Shown here: piece by piece, positions 37,729 through 47,191 of the stretch | Position numbering within the stretch: the first letter of the stretch is position 1 | How the letters are laid out: each line of letters begins with the position of its first letter | Assembly: GCA_016288005.1 (NCBI GenBank) | Contig: JAEEXY010000006.1 | Coordinates: 1-64,000 of the forward strand | Length of the DNA stretch: 64,000 bases | From: Lachnospiraceae bacterium | Lineage (GTDB): Bacteria; Bacillota; Clostridia; Lachnospirales; Lachnospiraceae | Direction of reading: 5' to 3' | Program-made: the position numbers and the translations under genes | Notes under the pieces: model-generated | What the model was told of the DNA's origin: nothing | The model's database searches: none | The model's input: only the letters and a program-made list of their open reading frames with translations

Positions 37729-38057
37729 ATGATCCGGATTTCGTTCAAGTATGATTCAGATGGCATTCCGACCGGGATATGGTGTCTCGGGCATGCGGGT
37801 GCGGGCGTATACGGTAAGGATATCGTCTGCGCGGCTGTTTCGGCCCTGATCATCAACACATGGAATTCAGTCGAGGCCTTTACGGACGACGATTTTAAAG
37901 GTGAGACGAACGAAGAAAAGGGTTATTTTCTGTTTGAGCTAGCCGAACCCTGTTCCGATGATTCCAAACTTCTCATGAGGAGTCTGGAGATGGGACTCAG
38001 GGACATTCAAAAAGACAACCGTAGGTATATTTCATTTATTGATTGGGAGGTAAAGTC

Positions 38058-38064
<7 letters not shown>
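37729..38064 (+). CDS. prp: ribosomal-processing cysteine protease Prp
   Basis: A 111-residue protease that removes the N-terminal extension of L27 in Firmicutes. The catalytic His and Cys are in GHAG (residue 21-24) and [10 protein letters not shown]. The gene lies between rplU and rpmA and overlaps rpmA by 7 bases. The substrate, an extended L27 with the LQFF cut region, is encoded next door. Confidence 0.93.
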
Positions 38065-39738
<1,674 letters not shown>

Positions 39739-39759
39739 TGTAATTTATGAGGTAAATAT

Positions 39760-40074
39760 ATGACAACCAAGCAAAGGGCTTATTTAAAGGGGCTTGCAAT
39801 GAATATCGATCCTATTTACAATATCGGTAAAGCAAGCATCACACCCGAATTCACCGACGGCATCATCGAGGCGCTCGAGGCCAGGGAACTGATCAAGGTT
39901 TCTGTGCTTAAGAACTGCGCCGATGATCCCCGCGAGCTTGCGCAGATCCTTTCGGAGCGCACCGGCTCGGAGGTGGTTCAGGTGATCGGCAAAAAGATCG
40001 TCCTTTACAAACAGGCAAAGGACAAGGACAAGCGTAAGATCGAGCTCCCGAAGGAGCGCAAAAAGACTGTTTAA
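39760..40074 (+). CDS. yhbY: YhbY family CRM-domain RNA-binding protein
   Basis: 104 residues; LTTKQRAYLKGLA-type start, then IYNIGKASITPEF and the GxxG-like loop, ending in a basic tail. The CRM domain binds pre-50S particles. It stands between obgE and nadD, as in many Firmicutes. Confidence 0.92.
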   Translation: MTTKQRAYLKGLAMNIDPIYNIGKASITPEFTDGIIEALEARELIKVSVLKNCADDPRELAQILSERTGSEVVQVIGKKIVLYKQAKDKDKRKIELPKERKKTV

Positions 40075-40087
40075 GAGGCTGTAAGAC

Positions 40088-41302
40088 ATGAAAAGGATCG
40101 GTATCTTGGGAGGGACGTTCAATCCCATACATCTGGCGCACATTATGCTGGCGGAGACCGCATATGGCCAACTGGGGCTGGATAAGGTACTTATCATGCC
40201 TTCAAACAATCCTCCTCACAAAAAGAACGAAGGTCTGGCATCGGATGAGGACCGCGCCGAGATGGTTCGTCTCGCCGTAGAGGGCCATGAGCATCTGGAG
40301 TTTTCCGACTTTGAGCTCAAAAGAGAGGGTATCACCTATACCTCCGATACTCTTACCCTGCTGTGCGAAGAGGATCCGGACGCCCGTTATTATTTTATCA
40401 TCGGCGCCGATTCGCTGTTTAAGTTCGACACATGGCACGAGCCCGCAGCGATACTGCGCAAATGCGCGCTTGTCTGCTCCGGCAGAGGCACGGTCAGCAG
40501 CGCCGATGTGCGTAAGCGCATCGAAGAGATCAGGGACCGCTACTCTGAGGACGGTTTTATGCCCGAGATCTACTATCTGGATCTGCCCGCGACCGAAATA
40601 TCTTCGAACCTTATCCGCGAACTGATATCGTATGAAATGCCCACAGAGGCTTATTTAGCCCCTTCAGTGCTCAAATATATATTTGACCGCGGTTTATACC
40701 TGAACGGGCAATTTGAGGCAATTAAACGCGATATAAAGGCATTGCTGAAGCCTGCGCGGTACGAGCACAGCCTTTCGGTGGCAAAAACAGCCGTTTATCT
40801 GGCGATGAACATCGGATATGAGACCTACAGGCCCTATCTGGCAGGTATACTTCATGACTGCGCCAAATACATGAACGATGAGGATATGCTGCGCACGGCC
40901 GAAGAGAACGGCATCGAGCTCGAGGAGATCGAGAAACGCGCCGTACAGCTCGTGCACGCAAAGGTCGGAGCGCATTTCGCGAAGTCCAAATACGGGATCG
41001 TGGATGAGGAGATCATCAGCGCCATCAAATATCACACGACCGGAAAACCGGCCATGACCACGCTCGAGCAGCTGATCTACATTTCCGATACGATCGAACC
41101 CCTGCGAAAGTGGGAGAACAGCACCGAGCCCGATCTCATACGTTCCATCGCGACATCCGATCTCGACCGCGCCACATATGTGATACTTAAGCGCACTTTC
41201 GAGTACATCACGCGCATGTACCGGGACAATGTGAGCGAGCGTACCAGAGAAACCTATGATTATTACAGAGACTTATACGAAGGGAGAAAGCGCCCCGAAT
41301 GA
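40088..41302 (+). CDS. nadD: fusion of nicotinate-nucleotide adenylyltransferase (NadD) and YqeK HD hydrolase
   Basis: A 404-residue two-domain protein. Residues 1-200 are NadD, which makes nicotinate adenine dinucleotide: GGTFNPIHLAHI contains the HxGH-type site, and SSNLIRE is the second nucleotide motif. Residues about 210-404 are a YqeK-type HD domain (RYEHSLSVAKTA, ILHDCAKYM, HAKVGA, IKYHTTG), a family that cleaves Ap4A symmetrically. In Bacillus these are separate neighbouring genes. No stop or frameshift separates the parts. Confidence 0.93.
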   Translation: MKRIGILGGTFNPIHLAHIMLAETAYGQLGLDKVLIMPSNNPPHKKNEGLASDEDRAEMVRLAVEGHEHLEFSDFELKREGITYTSDTLTLLCEEDPDARYYFIIGADSLFKFDTWHEPAAILRKCALVCSGRGTVSSADVRKRIEEIRDRYSEDGFMPEIYYLDLPATEISSNLIRELISYEMPTEAYLAPSVLKYIFDRGLYLNGQFEAIKRDIKALLKPARYEHSLSVAKTAVYLAMNIGYETYRPYLAGILHDCAKYMNDEDMLRTAEENGIELEEIEKRAVQLVHAKVGAHFAKSKYGIVDEEIISAIKYHTTGKPAMTTLEQLIYISDTIEPLRKWENSTEPDLIRSIATSDLDRATYVILKRTFEYITRMYRDNVSERTRETYDYYRDLYEGRKRPE

Positions 41303-41325
41303 GACAGGACGCTTAAACTTAAGTA

Positions 41326-41682
41326 ATGACATCCGACAGATCACGTGAAATGATAAAACTGGCCTACAAGGCCATGGACGATAAAAAGGGCCAGGACATA
41401 AAGATCCTGGATATAAGCGACATCACCACCATCGCGGATTATTTCATCATCTGCAGCGGCACCAACGTGTCGCAGATGGACGCCATCGTGGACAATATCG
41501 AGGAAACTCTCGGCCGTGCCGGCTACACTGCCCGCCGCACCGAGGGCGGCCGTAATTCCGGCTGGATACTCATGGACTACGCAGACGTCGTAGTGCATGT
41601 ATTCTCACAGGATGACAGACTGTTCTACGATCTCGAGAGAATCTGGAGGGACGGCAGGAGCGTAGAGCCTGAAGAGATCTGA
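41326..41682 (+). CDS. rsfS: ribosome silencing factor RsfS
   Basis: 118 residues; DIKILDISDITTIADYFII and the SGTNVSQMDAI segment, then GWILMDYADVVVHVF, are diagnostic. RsfS binds L14 and blocks subunit joining in starvation. It ends the rplU-to-rsfS block and is followed by two palindromes. Confidence 0.95.
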   Translation: MTSDRSREMIKLAYKAMDDKKGQDIKILDISDITTIADYFIICSGTNVSQMDAIVDNIEETLGRAGYTARRTEGGRNSGWILMDYADVVVHVFSQDDRLFYDLERIWRDGRSVEPEEI

Positions 41683-41686
41683 AAAA

Positions 41687-41726
41687 GACAAAGGGGCTGA
41701 TTCTTCCAAGAACCGTCCCCCTTGTC
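41687..41726. repeat. REP-like imperfect palindrome (GACGGTTCTT family)
   Basis: Arms 41687-41705 and 41708-41726 pair with a few mismatches; the right arm AAGAACCGTCCCCCTTGTC shares its core with the palindrome at 45329-45395. Confidence 0.65.
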
Positions 41727-41730
41727 TGTG

Positions 41731-41770
41731 AAGGTGCCTGTCACCATGCAATGGTGACAGGCACCTTTTC
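41731..41770. repeat. REP-like palindrome and bidirectional terminator (GGTGCCTGTCACC family)
   Basis: Perfect 17-base arms (41731-41747 and 41751-41767) around GCA, then TTT. It lies between convergent rsfS and lexA. The arm core is the same as in the hairpin at 4017-4069. Confidence 0.75.
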
Positions 41771-41783
41771 AATCATCATACAA

Positions 41784-42404
41784 TCATTTCCCGAACATCC
41801 TGAACAGTCCGATCACCTTACCGAGTATCTGAAGGTTCTCAACAATGATCGGGTCCATAGTGTCATTCTCGGGCTGGAGACGGAAGTGTCCGTTCTCCTT
41901 ATAGAAGGTCTTAACGGTAACGCTGTCATCGATCAGAGCCACAACCGTATCGCCGTTGGAAGCGGTGGAAGACTGCTCGACGAGTATCCGGTCGCCGTTA
42001 AAAATACCCTTATTGATCATACTGTCGCCCTTAACGCGGAGCATAAAGGTCTGGGCGTTGGGCATATATTCCGAGGGAACCGGGAAATATCCGTCGATAT
42101 TCTGTACCGCCAGGATAGGCTGACCCGCGGTAACGGTGCCTACGATCGGAACATTGACCAGCTCGCGTCTTACCAGATTGAACGAATCGTCCACAACCTC
42201 GATCGCGCGCGGCTTAGCCAGATCGCGCCTGATATATCCGTTGCGCTCGAGCGCCTCAAGATGCGAGAAAACGGAAGAAGTGGACTTAAGATTGACCGCG
42301 GCGCAGATGTCACGTACTGTGGGCGGGAAGCCTCTGTTAATGATCTGCTCTTTGATATAATCAAGTATTTCCTGCTGTTTCTTGGTGATCTTGCCGTAAG
42401 ACAT
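41784..42404 (-). CDS. lexA: SOS repressor LexA
   Basis: Represses DNA-damage genes and cleaves itself when RecA is active. 206 residues: N-terminal winged helix (KITKKQQEILDYIKEQI, GFPPTVRDICAAVNLKSTS in parts), a cleavage site at Ala-Gly in GTVTAGQP, catalytic Ser in GDSMINKG and catalytic Lys in DSVTVKTF. GGGAGG precedes the ATG. Three box-like sites overlap its promoter, indicating autoregulation. Confidence 0.97.
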   Translation of the reverse strand: MSYGKITKKQQEILDYIKEQIINRGFPPTVRDICAAVNLKSTSSVFSHLEALERNGYIRRDLAKPRAIEVVDDSFNLVRRELVNVPIVGTVTAGQPILAVQNIDGYFPVPSEYMPNAQTFMLRVKGDSMINKGIFNGDRILVEQSSTASNGDTVVALIDDSVTVKTFYKENGHFRLQPENDTMDPIIVENLQILGKVIGLFRMFGK

Positions 42405-42450
42405 GTAAATACCTCCCGAATAATGATAAATCTAAGCTAATCCCAAACAT

Positions 42451-42479
42451 ATTATAAACAATTGTTCTGCACTTGTCAA
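42451..42479 (-). promoter_or_regulatory. lexA promoter
   Basis: On the minus strand TTGACA (42479-42474) and TATAAT (42456-42451) with a 17-base spacer, both consensus. Confidence 0.85.
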
Positions 42480-42504
42480 ACCTTTGTTCGGAAAACTTTG
42501 TTCG
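42455..42504 (-). promoter_or_regulatory. three LexA boxes over the lexA promoter
   Basis: Read on the plus strand: TAAACAATTGTTCT (42455-42468, inside the promoter spacer), CAAACCTTTGTTCG (42477-42490, over the -35) and GAAAACTTTGTTCG (42491-42504). They approximate the Bacillus-type CGAACN4GTTCG operator; the third is the weakest. Confidence 0.7.
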
Positions 42505-42519
42505 GTTTTATCACGATCA

Positions 42520-43251
42520 TTATTTTCTGTCGGCAACAGGTACCCATGCGGGCAGGACACCGTTCGTCACAGCATGGAACATGCGGTCACGGAAGCCCGG
42601 ATTCTCTTTCTCCAGCTGTTTTACCAAGTCCTTTACATATTCGCGTTTTGTCACGCCGTCGGCAGGGCAGGGGTTTTTAAGCACAGGCAGGTCATAGAGA
42701 TTCTTAAAGCCGATGACATCGCATTCATCGACATAGATCAGCGGCCTGATCAGCGTTATATCCATGCGGTCGAGATACGTGACAGGCGCAAAGCAGTAAA
42801 AATGTCCCTCGTATATCAGTGACATCAGCGCAGTCTCTATAACATCGTCCCTGTGATGCGCATATGCCGATTTATTGCAGCCGAGAGCCTTTGCGGCGTC
42901 GTTAAAAGCGCCTTTGCGCATCTTGGCACACAGCGAGCAGGGATTTGTTTCTTTTCGCACGTCAAAAACAACCTCAGCTATATCCGTTTTCACCTCGGTA
43001 TAATGCACTCCGAGCTCTTCGCAAAGCGCGGCTATCCTTGACGTATCGAAGCCGTCGAAGCCGAGGCTCACGGTGATAGCCTCAAGTTCGAACTTCTTCG
43101 GGTAAAACCTCTTAAGACCCGCGAGAGCATAGAGCAGCGCGAGCGAATCTTTTCCGCCCGAGATGCCGATGGCGATCCTGTCGCCGTCCTCTATCATCGC
43201 ATAATCGTCTATCGCCTTTCTCGCAAGGCTGTAAAGTCTTTTCAGCTGCAT
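42520..43251 (-). CDS. TtcA-like tRNA 2-thiocytidine synthetase family protein
   Basis: A 243-residue ATP-pyrophosphatase. The PP-loop is GISGGKDSLALL; a CxxC pair (NPCSLCAKMRKG) and a later Cys (LKNPCPADG) match the iron-sulfur ligands of TtcA. TtcA thiolates cytidine 32 of tRNA; Firmicutes relatives are often annotated this way without proof. It lies on the minus strand upstream of lexA, with about 115 bases between, and is probably transcribed separately. Confidence 0.8.
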   Translation of the reverse strand: MQLKRLYSLARKAIDDYAMIEDGDRIAIGISGGKDSLALLYALAGLKRFYPKKFELEAITVSLGFDGFDTSRIAALCEELGVHYTEVKTDIAEVVFDVRKETNPCSLCAKMRKGAFNDAAKALGCNKSAYAHHRDDVIETALMSLIYEGHFYCFAPVTYLDRMDITLIRPLIYVDECDVIGFKNLYDLPVLKNPCPADGVTKREYVKDLVKQLEKENPGFRDRMFHAVTNGVLPAWVPVADRK

Positions 43252-43369
43252 AAAAACCTCATTTCAAATTTTTATAAAAATGACACAACATTAGCTTACT
43301 TTTCTACACAAATAGTATATAATAATTCATGTGAAATAAAAACCTACATCCCGAAAGGAATGCCGATAT

Positions 43370-45316
43370 ATGAAGAAAACCATACGAAATACGCTGTTTC
43401 TGCTGATAATTGCCGTTCTTTTCAGCTTCCTTGCTTTGCCGAAAAAGGCATCGGCGATATCGCTTTCATTCAAATACAAGGACATCACGAACGACAAAAC
43501 CGTTACCTACAACGGTGTATCACCTCTGTACTATATCAACGGTTCCCTCTACAACAACGGCACGCAAAACGCCATAATCACCGACGGGTATGCCATGGCA
43601 CCGATCTGTGTGTTCACGGAAGGGTGCGGCGCCGAATACAGCTATAAATCAAGCAAAAAGCGCATCACGCTCACATATAAGGGCAACACTCTGATCCTGT
43701 ATGCCGGCTCGACAAAGGCCTCCTATAACGGCGAGAGCGTCACCGCTCCGATATCGTCCGTCAGGATCAAGTATTCCGACACCGGTGAGACCACATGCCT
43801 GGTACCTTCGAGATTCGTTGCCGAGACCTTCGGTATGGATTACACCTGGACACAGAGCACCGGCTCCGTCGCGCTCTTTACACCGATCGAGCTCGAGATG
43901 GATGGAGAGCAGTTCCTTTACGCCGGCACCTACGGCAAGCTCAATTACAACAATACCGCGGTAGATAATGATACCACGCCTTCATATATTGTCAATGACA
44001 ATGCGCTGATCTGCCTGAAAACCATATCAAAGGCTATCGACGGTCTCAGGTACGATTACAGCTCCAAGAAGAAAACGCTGAGCCTCACTTACGGCGAGAT
44101 CACGATCGATATGAAGCTCGGCAGCACCGACTGCTATGTAAACGGACTGCTGACGATATGTCCCGAAGCTCCGCATTATATCACCAACCCCGAGACCGGC
44201 AAGGGACATGTGTATTTCCCCGGCAGGTTTGTGTTCGAGACCTTCGGATTTGATTACAGCTGGGACAGCGCGACATCATGGATCGCGGAGAATGAGACGA
44301 CCGGCATATACGATCCCGACTTTGATTTCATGCTCGTATATGACCCGGATTCTGACACCGCGGATGACGCGCAGGCAGGAGAGGAGCATGACCCTTCTTC
44401 GAGCGCCTCGGTTCCCTCAGGAAGACGCAGCAGCTTTTACCAGATGCTCAGATTCCCGATTCTGGAGGGCGTACGAACCGATCTCATCGGAATACACGAC
44501 GATCTGTGGAACGATCTGGTTTACTTCGATCTGCCCGGTAACTATATACAGTTTTATCAGGACAATCCGATCGTGAATACCGGCGAGGCCGTTAAGCAGG
44601 TACAGATACTTTACTACGAAGATGCCGATATTACACGTATTAAAATGTACACAAAGAGCGACGACAGCCACGTGATCCTTTCACATAAGGACCTGATGAC
44701 CGACAAGAGCATGGTTTTCCTGTTCGACAAGCCTTCGTGCCTGTTCGATAAGATAATCGTTCTCGATGCCGGCCACGGCGGAGAAGATCCCGGCACGCAG
44801 CACGGCGGCTATAACGAAAAAGACCTGAATTTCATGATAGTCTACACTTACTGCCGTCAGCTGTTCGATCAGTCCGACATAAAGGTATTTTACTCGAGAT
44901 ACACCGATTATCTGGTGCCACTGCATGACCGTCCGACGCTTCCCGCGAGAGTCGAGGCCGATTTCTTTGTGAGTGTGCATCACAATTCTGTCTACAGCAC
45001 ATTAAAGAACGGCACGGAAGTATACTACAGCGTCAAGAATACCGGTAATTTCAACGGTCTGAACAGCGCTGCCATGGCCAGCATGTTCCTCGGCAATCTT
45101 GTCACCACCTTAAAGACCGAGCGCAACGGTACCTTCGGAGCCCGCAATTATGTGGTCGTAAGCGAGGAAAACGACGTACCCGCCGTACTGCTTGAGATCG
45201 GCTACATGTCAAATCCTGCCGAGCTCAAGCGCCTGGTCAAGGCCAGCTTCCAGAAAAAGGTCGCAAAGGTTATATTTAAGACAGTTAAACAGATCTATAC
45301 GACGTACGGAAGATAA
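43370..45316 (+). CDS. secreted N-acetylmuramoyl-L-alanine amidase with two copper-amine-oxidase-like domains
   Basis: A 648-residue exported wall hydrolase. Signal peptide about 1-29 (ending KKASA). Two copper-amine-oxidase N-terminal-like repeats (about 45-170 and 185-310; each has the pattern VPSRFVAETFGMDYTW or FPGRFVFETFGFDYSW), a form of wall-associated repeat despite the name. A beta-rich AMIN-like region (about 360-450), then Amidase_3 (about 460-648) with all zinc and catalytic residues: DAGHGG, NEKD, SVHHN and LEIGYMSN. It cuts the bond between muramic acid and the stem peptide. Confidence 0.93.
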   Translation: MKKTIRNTLFLLIIAVLFSFLALPKKASAISLSFKYKDITNDKTVTYNGVSPLYYINGSLYNNGTQNAIITDGYAMAPICVFTEGCGAEYSYKSSKKRITLTYKGNTLILYAGSTKASYNGESVTAPISSVRIKYSDTGETTCLVPSRFVAETFGMDYTWTQSTGSVALFTPIELEMDGEQFLYAGTYGKLNYNNTAVDNDTTPSYIVNDNALICLKTISKAIDGLRYDYSSKKKTLSLTYGEITIDMKLGSTDCYVNGLLTICPEAPHYITNPETGKGHVYFPGRFVFETFGFDYSWDSATSWIAENETTGIYDPDFDFMLVYDPDSDTADDAQAGEEHDPSSSASVPSGRRSSFYQMLRFPILEGVRTDLIGIHDDLWNDLVYFDLPGNYIQFYQDNPIVNTGEAVKQVQILYYEDADITRIKMYTKSDDSHVILSHKDLMTDKSMVFLFDKPSCLFDKIIVLDAGHGGEDPGTQHGGYNEKDLNFMIVYTYCRQLFDQSDIKVFYSRYTDYLVPLHDRPTLPARVEADFFVSVHHNSVYSTLKNGTEVYYSVKNTGNFNGLNSAAMASMFLGNLVTTLKTERNGTFGARNYVVVSEENDVPAVLLEIGYMSNPAELKRLVKASFQKKVAKVIFKTVKQIYTTYGR

Positions 45317-45328
45317 ATTAAGACATGA

Positions 45329-45395
45329 GTAAGACATAGGGACGGTTCTTCTGTCTGCGAAGTGCGCAGACAGAAGAACCGACCCCATGTCTTAC
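45329..45395. repeat. REP-like long palindrome (GACGGTTCTTCTGTC family)
   Basis: Arms of 31 bases (45329-45359 and 45365-45395) with two mismatches and a 5-base loop, between the convergent amidase and recombinase genes. The core GGTTCTT and its complement recur at 41687-41726. Confidence 0.75.
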
Positions 45396-45403
45396 CTTAC
45401 CGC

Positions 45404-46474
45404 TTACTTATCAAAATCTTCGCGCAGTTTTACGGCGTCCTTTGCCAGCCTGCGGCGTTCGTCCTCGAGAGCCGCATAATGCTTTCTGGTCGTATTTACG
45501 TCCTTATGGCCGAGTACATCGGCTACCAGATAAATATCGCCGGTTTCCCTGTACAGGGCAGTGCCGTAGGTGCTGCGAAGCTTGTGCGGGGTGATCTTTT
45601 TCGAAACGGTGACCTGACGGGCATAGTTTTTAACGAGTTTTTCGACCGAGCGTACGCAAATGCGCCGTTTCTGTGACGAAATAAACAATGCGTCCTCGTG
45701 TCCGAACACAATATCCGAAATACCGGCACGCTGCTCGAGATAAGGCTTCAGACTGCCGGCAACTTCCTCACCGAAATAAACAAAGGCCTCGTAGCCGCCC
45801 TTACGGGTAACTTTTATGCGTGAATTCTTCATATCTACGTCATTAAGATTAAGCCCGACGCACTCGGTAACACGGATGCCGGTGCCAAGCAGGAGAGTCA
45901 TGAGTGCCAGATCGCGTACACGGTTCTGTTCATGGGCCTTTCGCTGCCTGTCGGTCATATTTTCGGCACCGGAATCGACCGTATCAAGAAACTTCACAAT
46001 TTCATCAGTATCAAGCCTGATAATCGCTTTTTCGTGAAGTTTGGGCATATTGACCTTAACCGAAGGATTGGTAGCGATCATTTCATTTTTGAACAGATAT
46101 CCGTAAAGCCCGCGAAGTGCAGACATTTTACGCTTTATCGCGGCATCGGAGTTTGTAATGTCCAGACCGTCGTCGGATTCACGAAGTTTCAGATATTCCA
46201 TGTATTCCTCTAGATCGAAGGTCTCGACATGCTCGAGATCGTCCAAAGTGATTTCCTTAACGGATTTATCCTTAAACAACGGATTGGCCTGCCGGAGCCA
46301 CTCAAAGAAAACCTTCAGGTCGATGGCGTAAGCCAGACGCGTGCGAGGCTGCGTATTCGGTTCAATGCCTCTGAAAAACGTCGTGACATACTGAGGAAGC
46401 TCCGCAAGATACATGCGAAGTTTTTTAGTATATTCGATAGATTTTTGTTCGTGGTAAGTTTTGTTTTTTTCCAT
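45404..46474 (-). CDS. xerS: XerS-like tyrosine recombinase
   Basis: A 356-residue single-chain recombinase. The length, the N-terminal pattern YLAELPQYVTTFFRGIE and catalytic domain fit XerS, which replaces XerC/XerD in streptococci and some Clostridia. Catalytic residues are visible: Arg in LLGTGIRVTEC, Lys in VTRKGGY, HKLRSTYG (H-x-x-R), LGHKDVNTTRKHY with the final Tyr nucleophile. A phage or conjugative integrase is less likely: no excisionase or phage genes adjoin. A 28-base dif-like site lies 147 bases upstream. Confidence 0.8.
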   Translation of the reverse strand: MEKNKTYHEQKSIEYTKKLRMYLAELPQYVTTFFRGIEPNTQPRTRLAYAIDLKVFFEWLRQANPLFKDKSVKEITLDDLEHVETFDLEEYMEYLKLRESDDGLDITNSDAAIKRKMSALRGLYGYLFKNEMIATNPSVKVNMPKLHEKAIIRLDTDEIVKFLDTVDSGAENMTDRQRKAHEQNRVRDLALMTLLLGTGIRVTECVGLNLNDVDMKNSRIKVTRKGGYEAFVYFGEEVAGSLKPYLEQRAGISDIVFGHEDALFISSQKRRICVRSVEKLVKNYARQVTVSKKITPHKLRSTYGTALYRETGDIYLVADVLGHKDVNTTRKHYAALEDERRRLAKDAVKLREDFDK

Positions 46475-46564
46475 GTTAAAGCACCGATGATAATATTAAC
46501 CAAGTATAGATAAAACAGTATGGGTAATAAAAGCTGCATAACGGCCGAGACCGTTGCAGATCCG

Positions 46565-46596
46565 GCAAAAAGAGCCTTATAACTAAATTATAGGCT
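46565..46596 (-). terminator. probable terminator of the SOS-controlled orphan gene
   Basis: On the minus strand a 24-base near-palindrome (46596-46573, one bulged base) is followed by CTCTTTTTG. It lies 66 bases past the orphan gene stop. Confidence 0.6.
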
Positions 46597-46620
46597 ATTC
46601 AGGCCAAAAAGCAAGCGAAT

Positions 46621-46648
46621 TATTCGTTAAACCTAGATTTAGCGAATA
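46621..46648. other. candidate dif-like recombination site
   Basis: An 11-6-11 layout typical of Xer sites: TATTCGTTAAA, centre CCTAGA, TTTAGCGAATA. The arms are complementary in 10 of 11 positions. It lies between the recombinase gene and the orphan gene. An operator for the recombinase is the main alternative. Confidence 0.45.
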
Positions 46649-46661
46649 GATGTTCCAACAC

Positions 46662-46946
46662 TTATATGGCCTGCAATTGGCCAAATTCAGCATCTGAGAT
46701 ACTCTCTCCAAGGTCCTCCAGGAGTCTCGGCATAAACGGATATCCTATCATGGAAAAAGTCTCCGGAGCACGATAAACCATGAAAGAAAACACCATCCGG
46801 TCTATGGTGAACAACGGCGCGAGGGCAAAACTCGGCTCAGTCATCTGTCCTTCGTACAAGCCTATATGCTCAACTCCGTCGCCAGCCTCGAACCTATAGA
46901 AATGGCCTTCGATCGGCCGTACTCCGGTATATTTCTTCTTGTCCAT
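46662..46946 (-). CDS. orphan 94-residue protein, predicted SOS-regulated
   Basis: The ATG at 46946 is used: GGAGG (46961-46957) lies 10 bases upstream, while a GTG at 46955 almost touches it. No domain is recognised; the chain has aromatic-rich beta-like segments (HFYRFEAGDGVEHIGLYEG, MVFSFMVYRAP) and an acidic helical end. It has no signal peptide or membrane segment. A consensus-like LexA operator lies inside its promoter, so DNA damage should switch it on. It is read in the same direction as the XerS-like gene but a hairpin separates them. Confidence 0.65.
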   Translation of the reverse strand: MDKKKYTGVRPIEGHFYRFEAGDGVEHIGLYEGQMTEPSFALAPLFTIDRMVFSFMVYRAPETFSMIGYPFMPRLLEDLGESISDAEFGQLQAI

Positions 46947-46990
46947 GGCAATCACTCCTCCAAATCAGAAACTTTGTTCGATATGTTTAT

Positions 46991-47020
46991 ATGATAGCAC
47001 CGCAAACAGATGTTTGTCAA
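46991..47020 (-). promoter_or_regulatory. promoter of the SOS-controlled orphan gene with internal LexA box
   Basis: On the minus strand TTGACA (47020-47015) and TATCAT (46996-46991), spacer 18. The perfect palindrome CAAACAGATGTTTG (47003-47016, 5-4-5 layout) fills the spacer, the same arrangement as at lexA. Confidence 0.75.
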
Positions 47021-47036
47021 CCCCGAACAGAATCGA

Positions 47037-47070
47037 ACAGGAGCGCAGCACTCTTCTGCTGCGCTCCTGT
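47037..47070. terminator. perfect hairpin after the Fn3 remnant
   Basis: 14-base arms (47037-47050 and 47057-47070), loop CTCTTC. No T run follows on either strand, so it is a weak or relic terminator. Confidence 0.55.
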
Positions 47071-47087
47071 AATCATAATCTATCCGA

Positions 47088-47175
47088 TCACTCGGTCTTA
47101 ACCATTTCCTTATCGCTCCATTCAGAATAGATCTTTCCGCTTCCGACTGTTGTATATGCCCTGATACGAACTTAA
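47088..47175 (-). pseudogene. C-terminal scrap of a fibronectin type III protein
   Basis: On the minus strand one frame reads VRIRAYTTVGSGKIYSEW and ends VKTE-stop (stop at 47090-47088), the usual last strand of an Fn3 domain. One base of frameshift separates it from the upstream ATGAAAATTAA. A hairpin follows. The rest of the gene is missing, so this is a deletion relic. An alternative frame of 76 codons over the same bases shows no family similarity. Confidence 0.65.
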
Positions 47176-47191
47176 TTTTCATACTACTGCC

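Noticed and set aside
41751-42440. 229-codon plus-strand frame
   Set aside because: It lies antisense to lexA, which has complete catalytic motifs, a ribosome site and operators; the plus frame has no ribosome site or family.
46952-47182. 76-codon minus-strand frame
   Set aside because: Another frame of the same bases gives the Fn3 end, and this frame crosses a hairpin and the SOS promoter.
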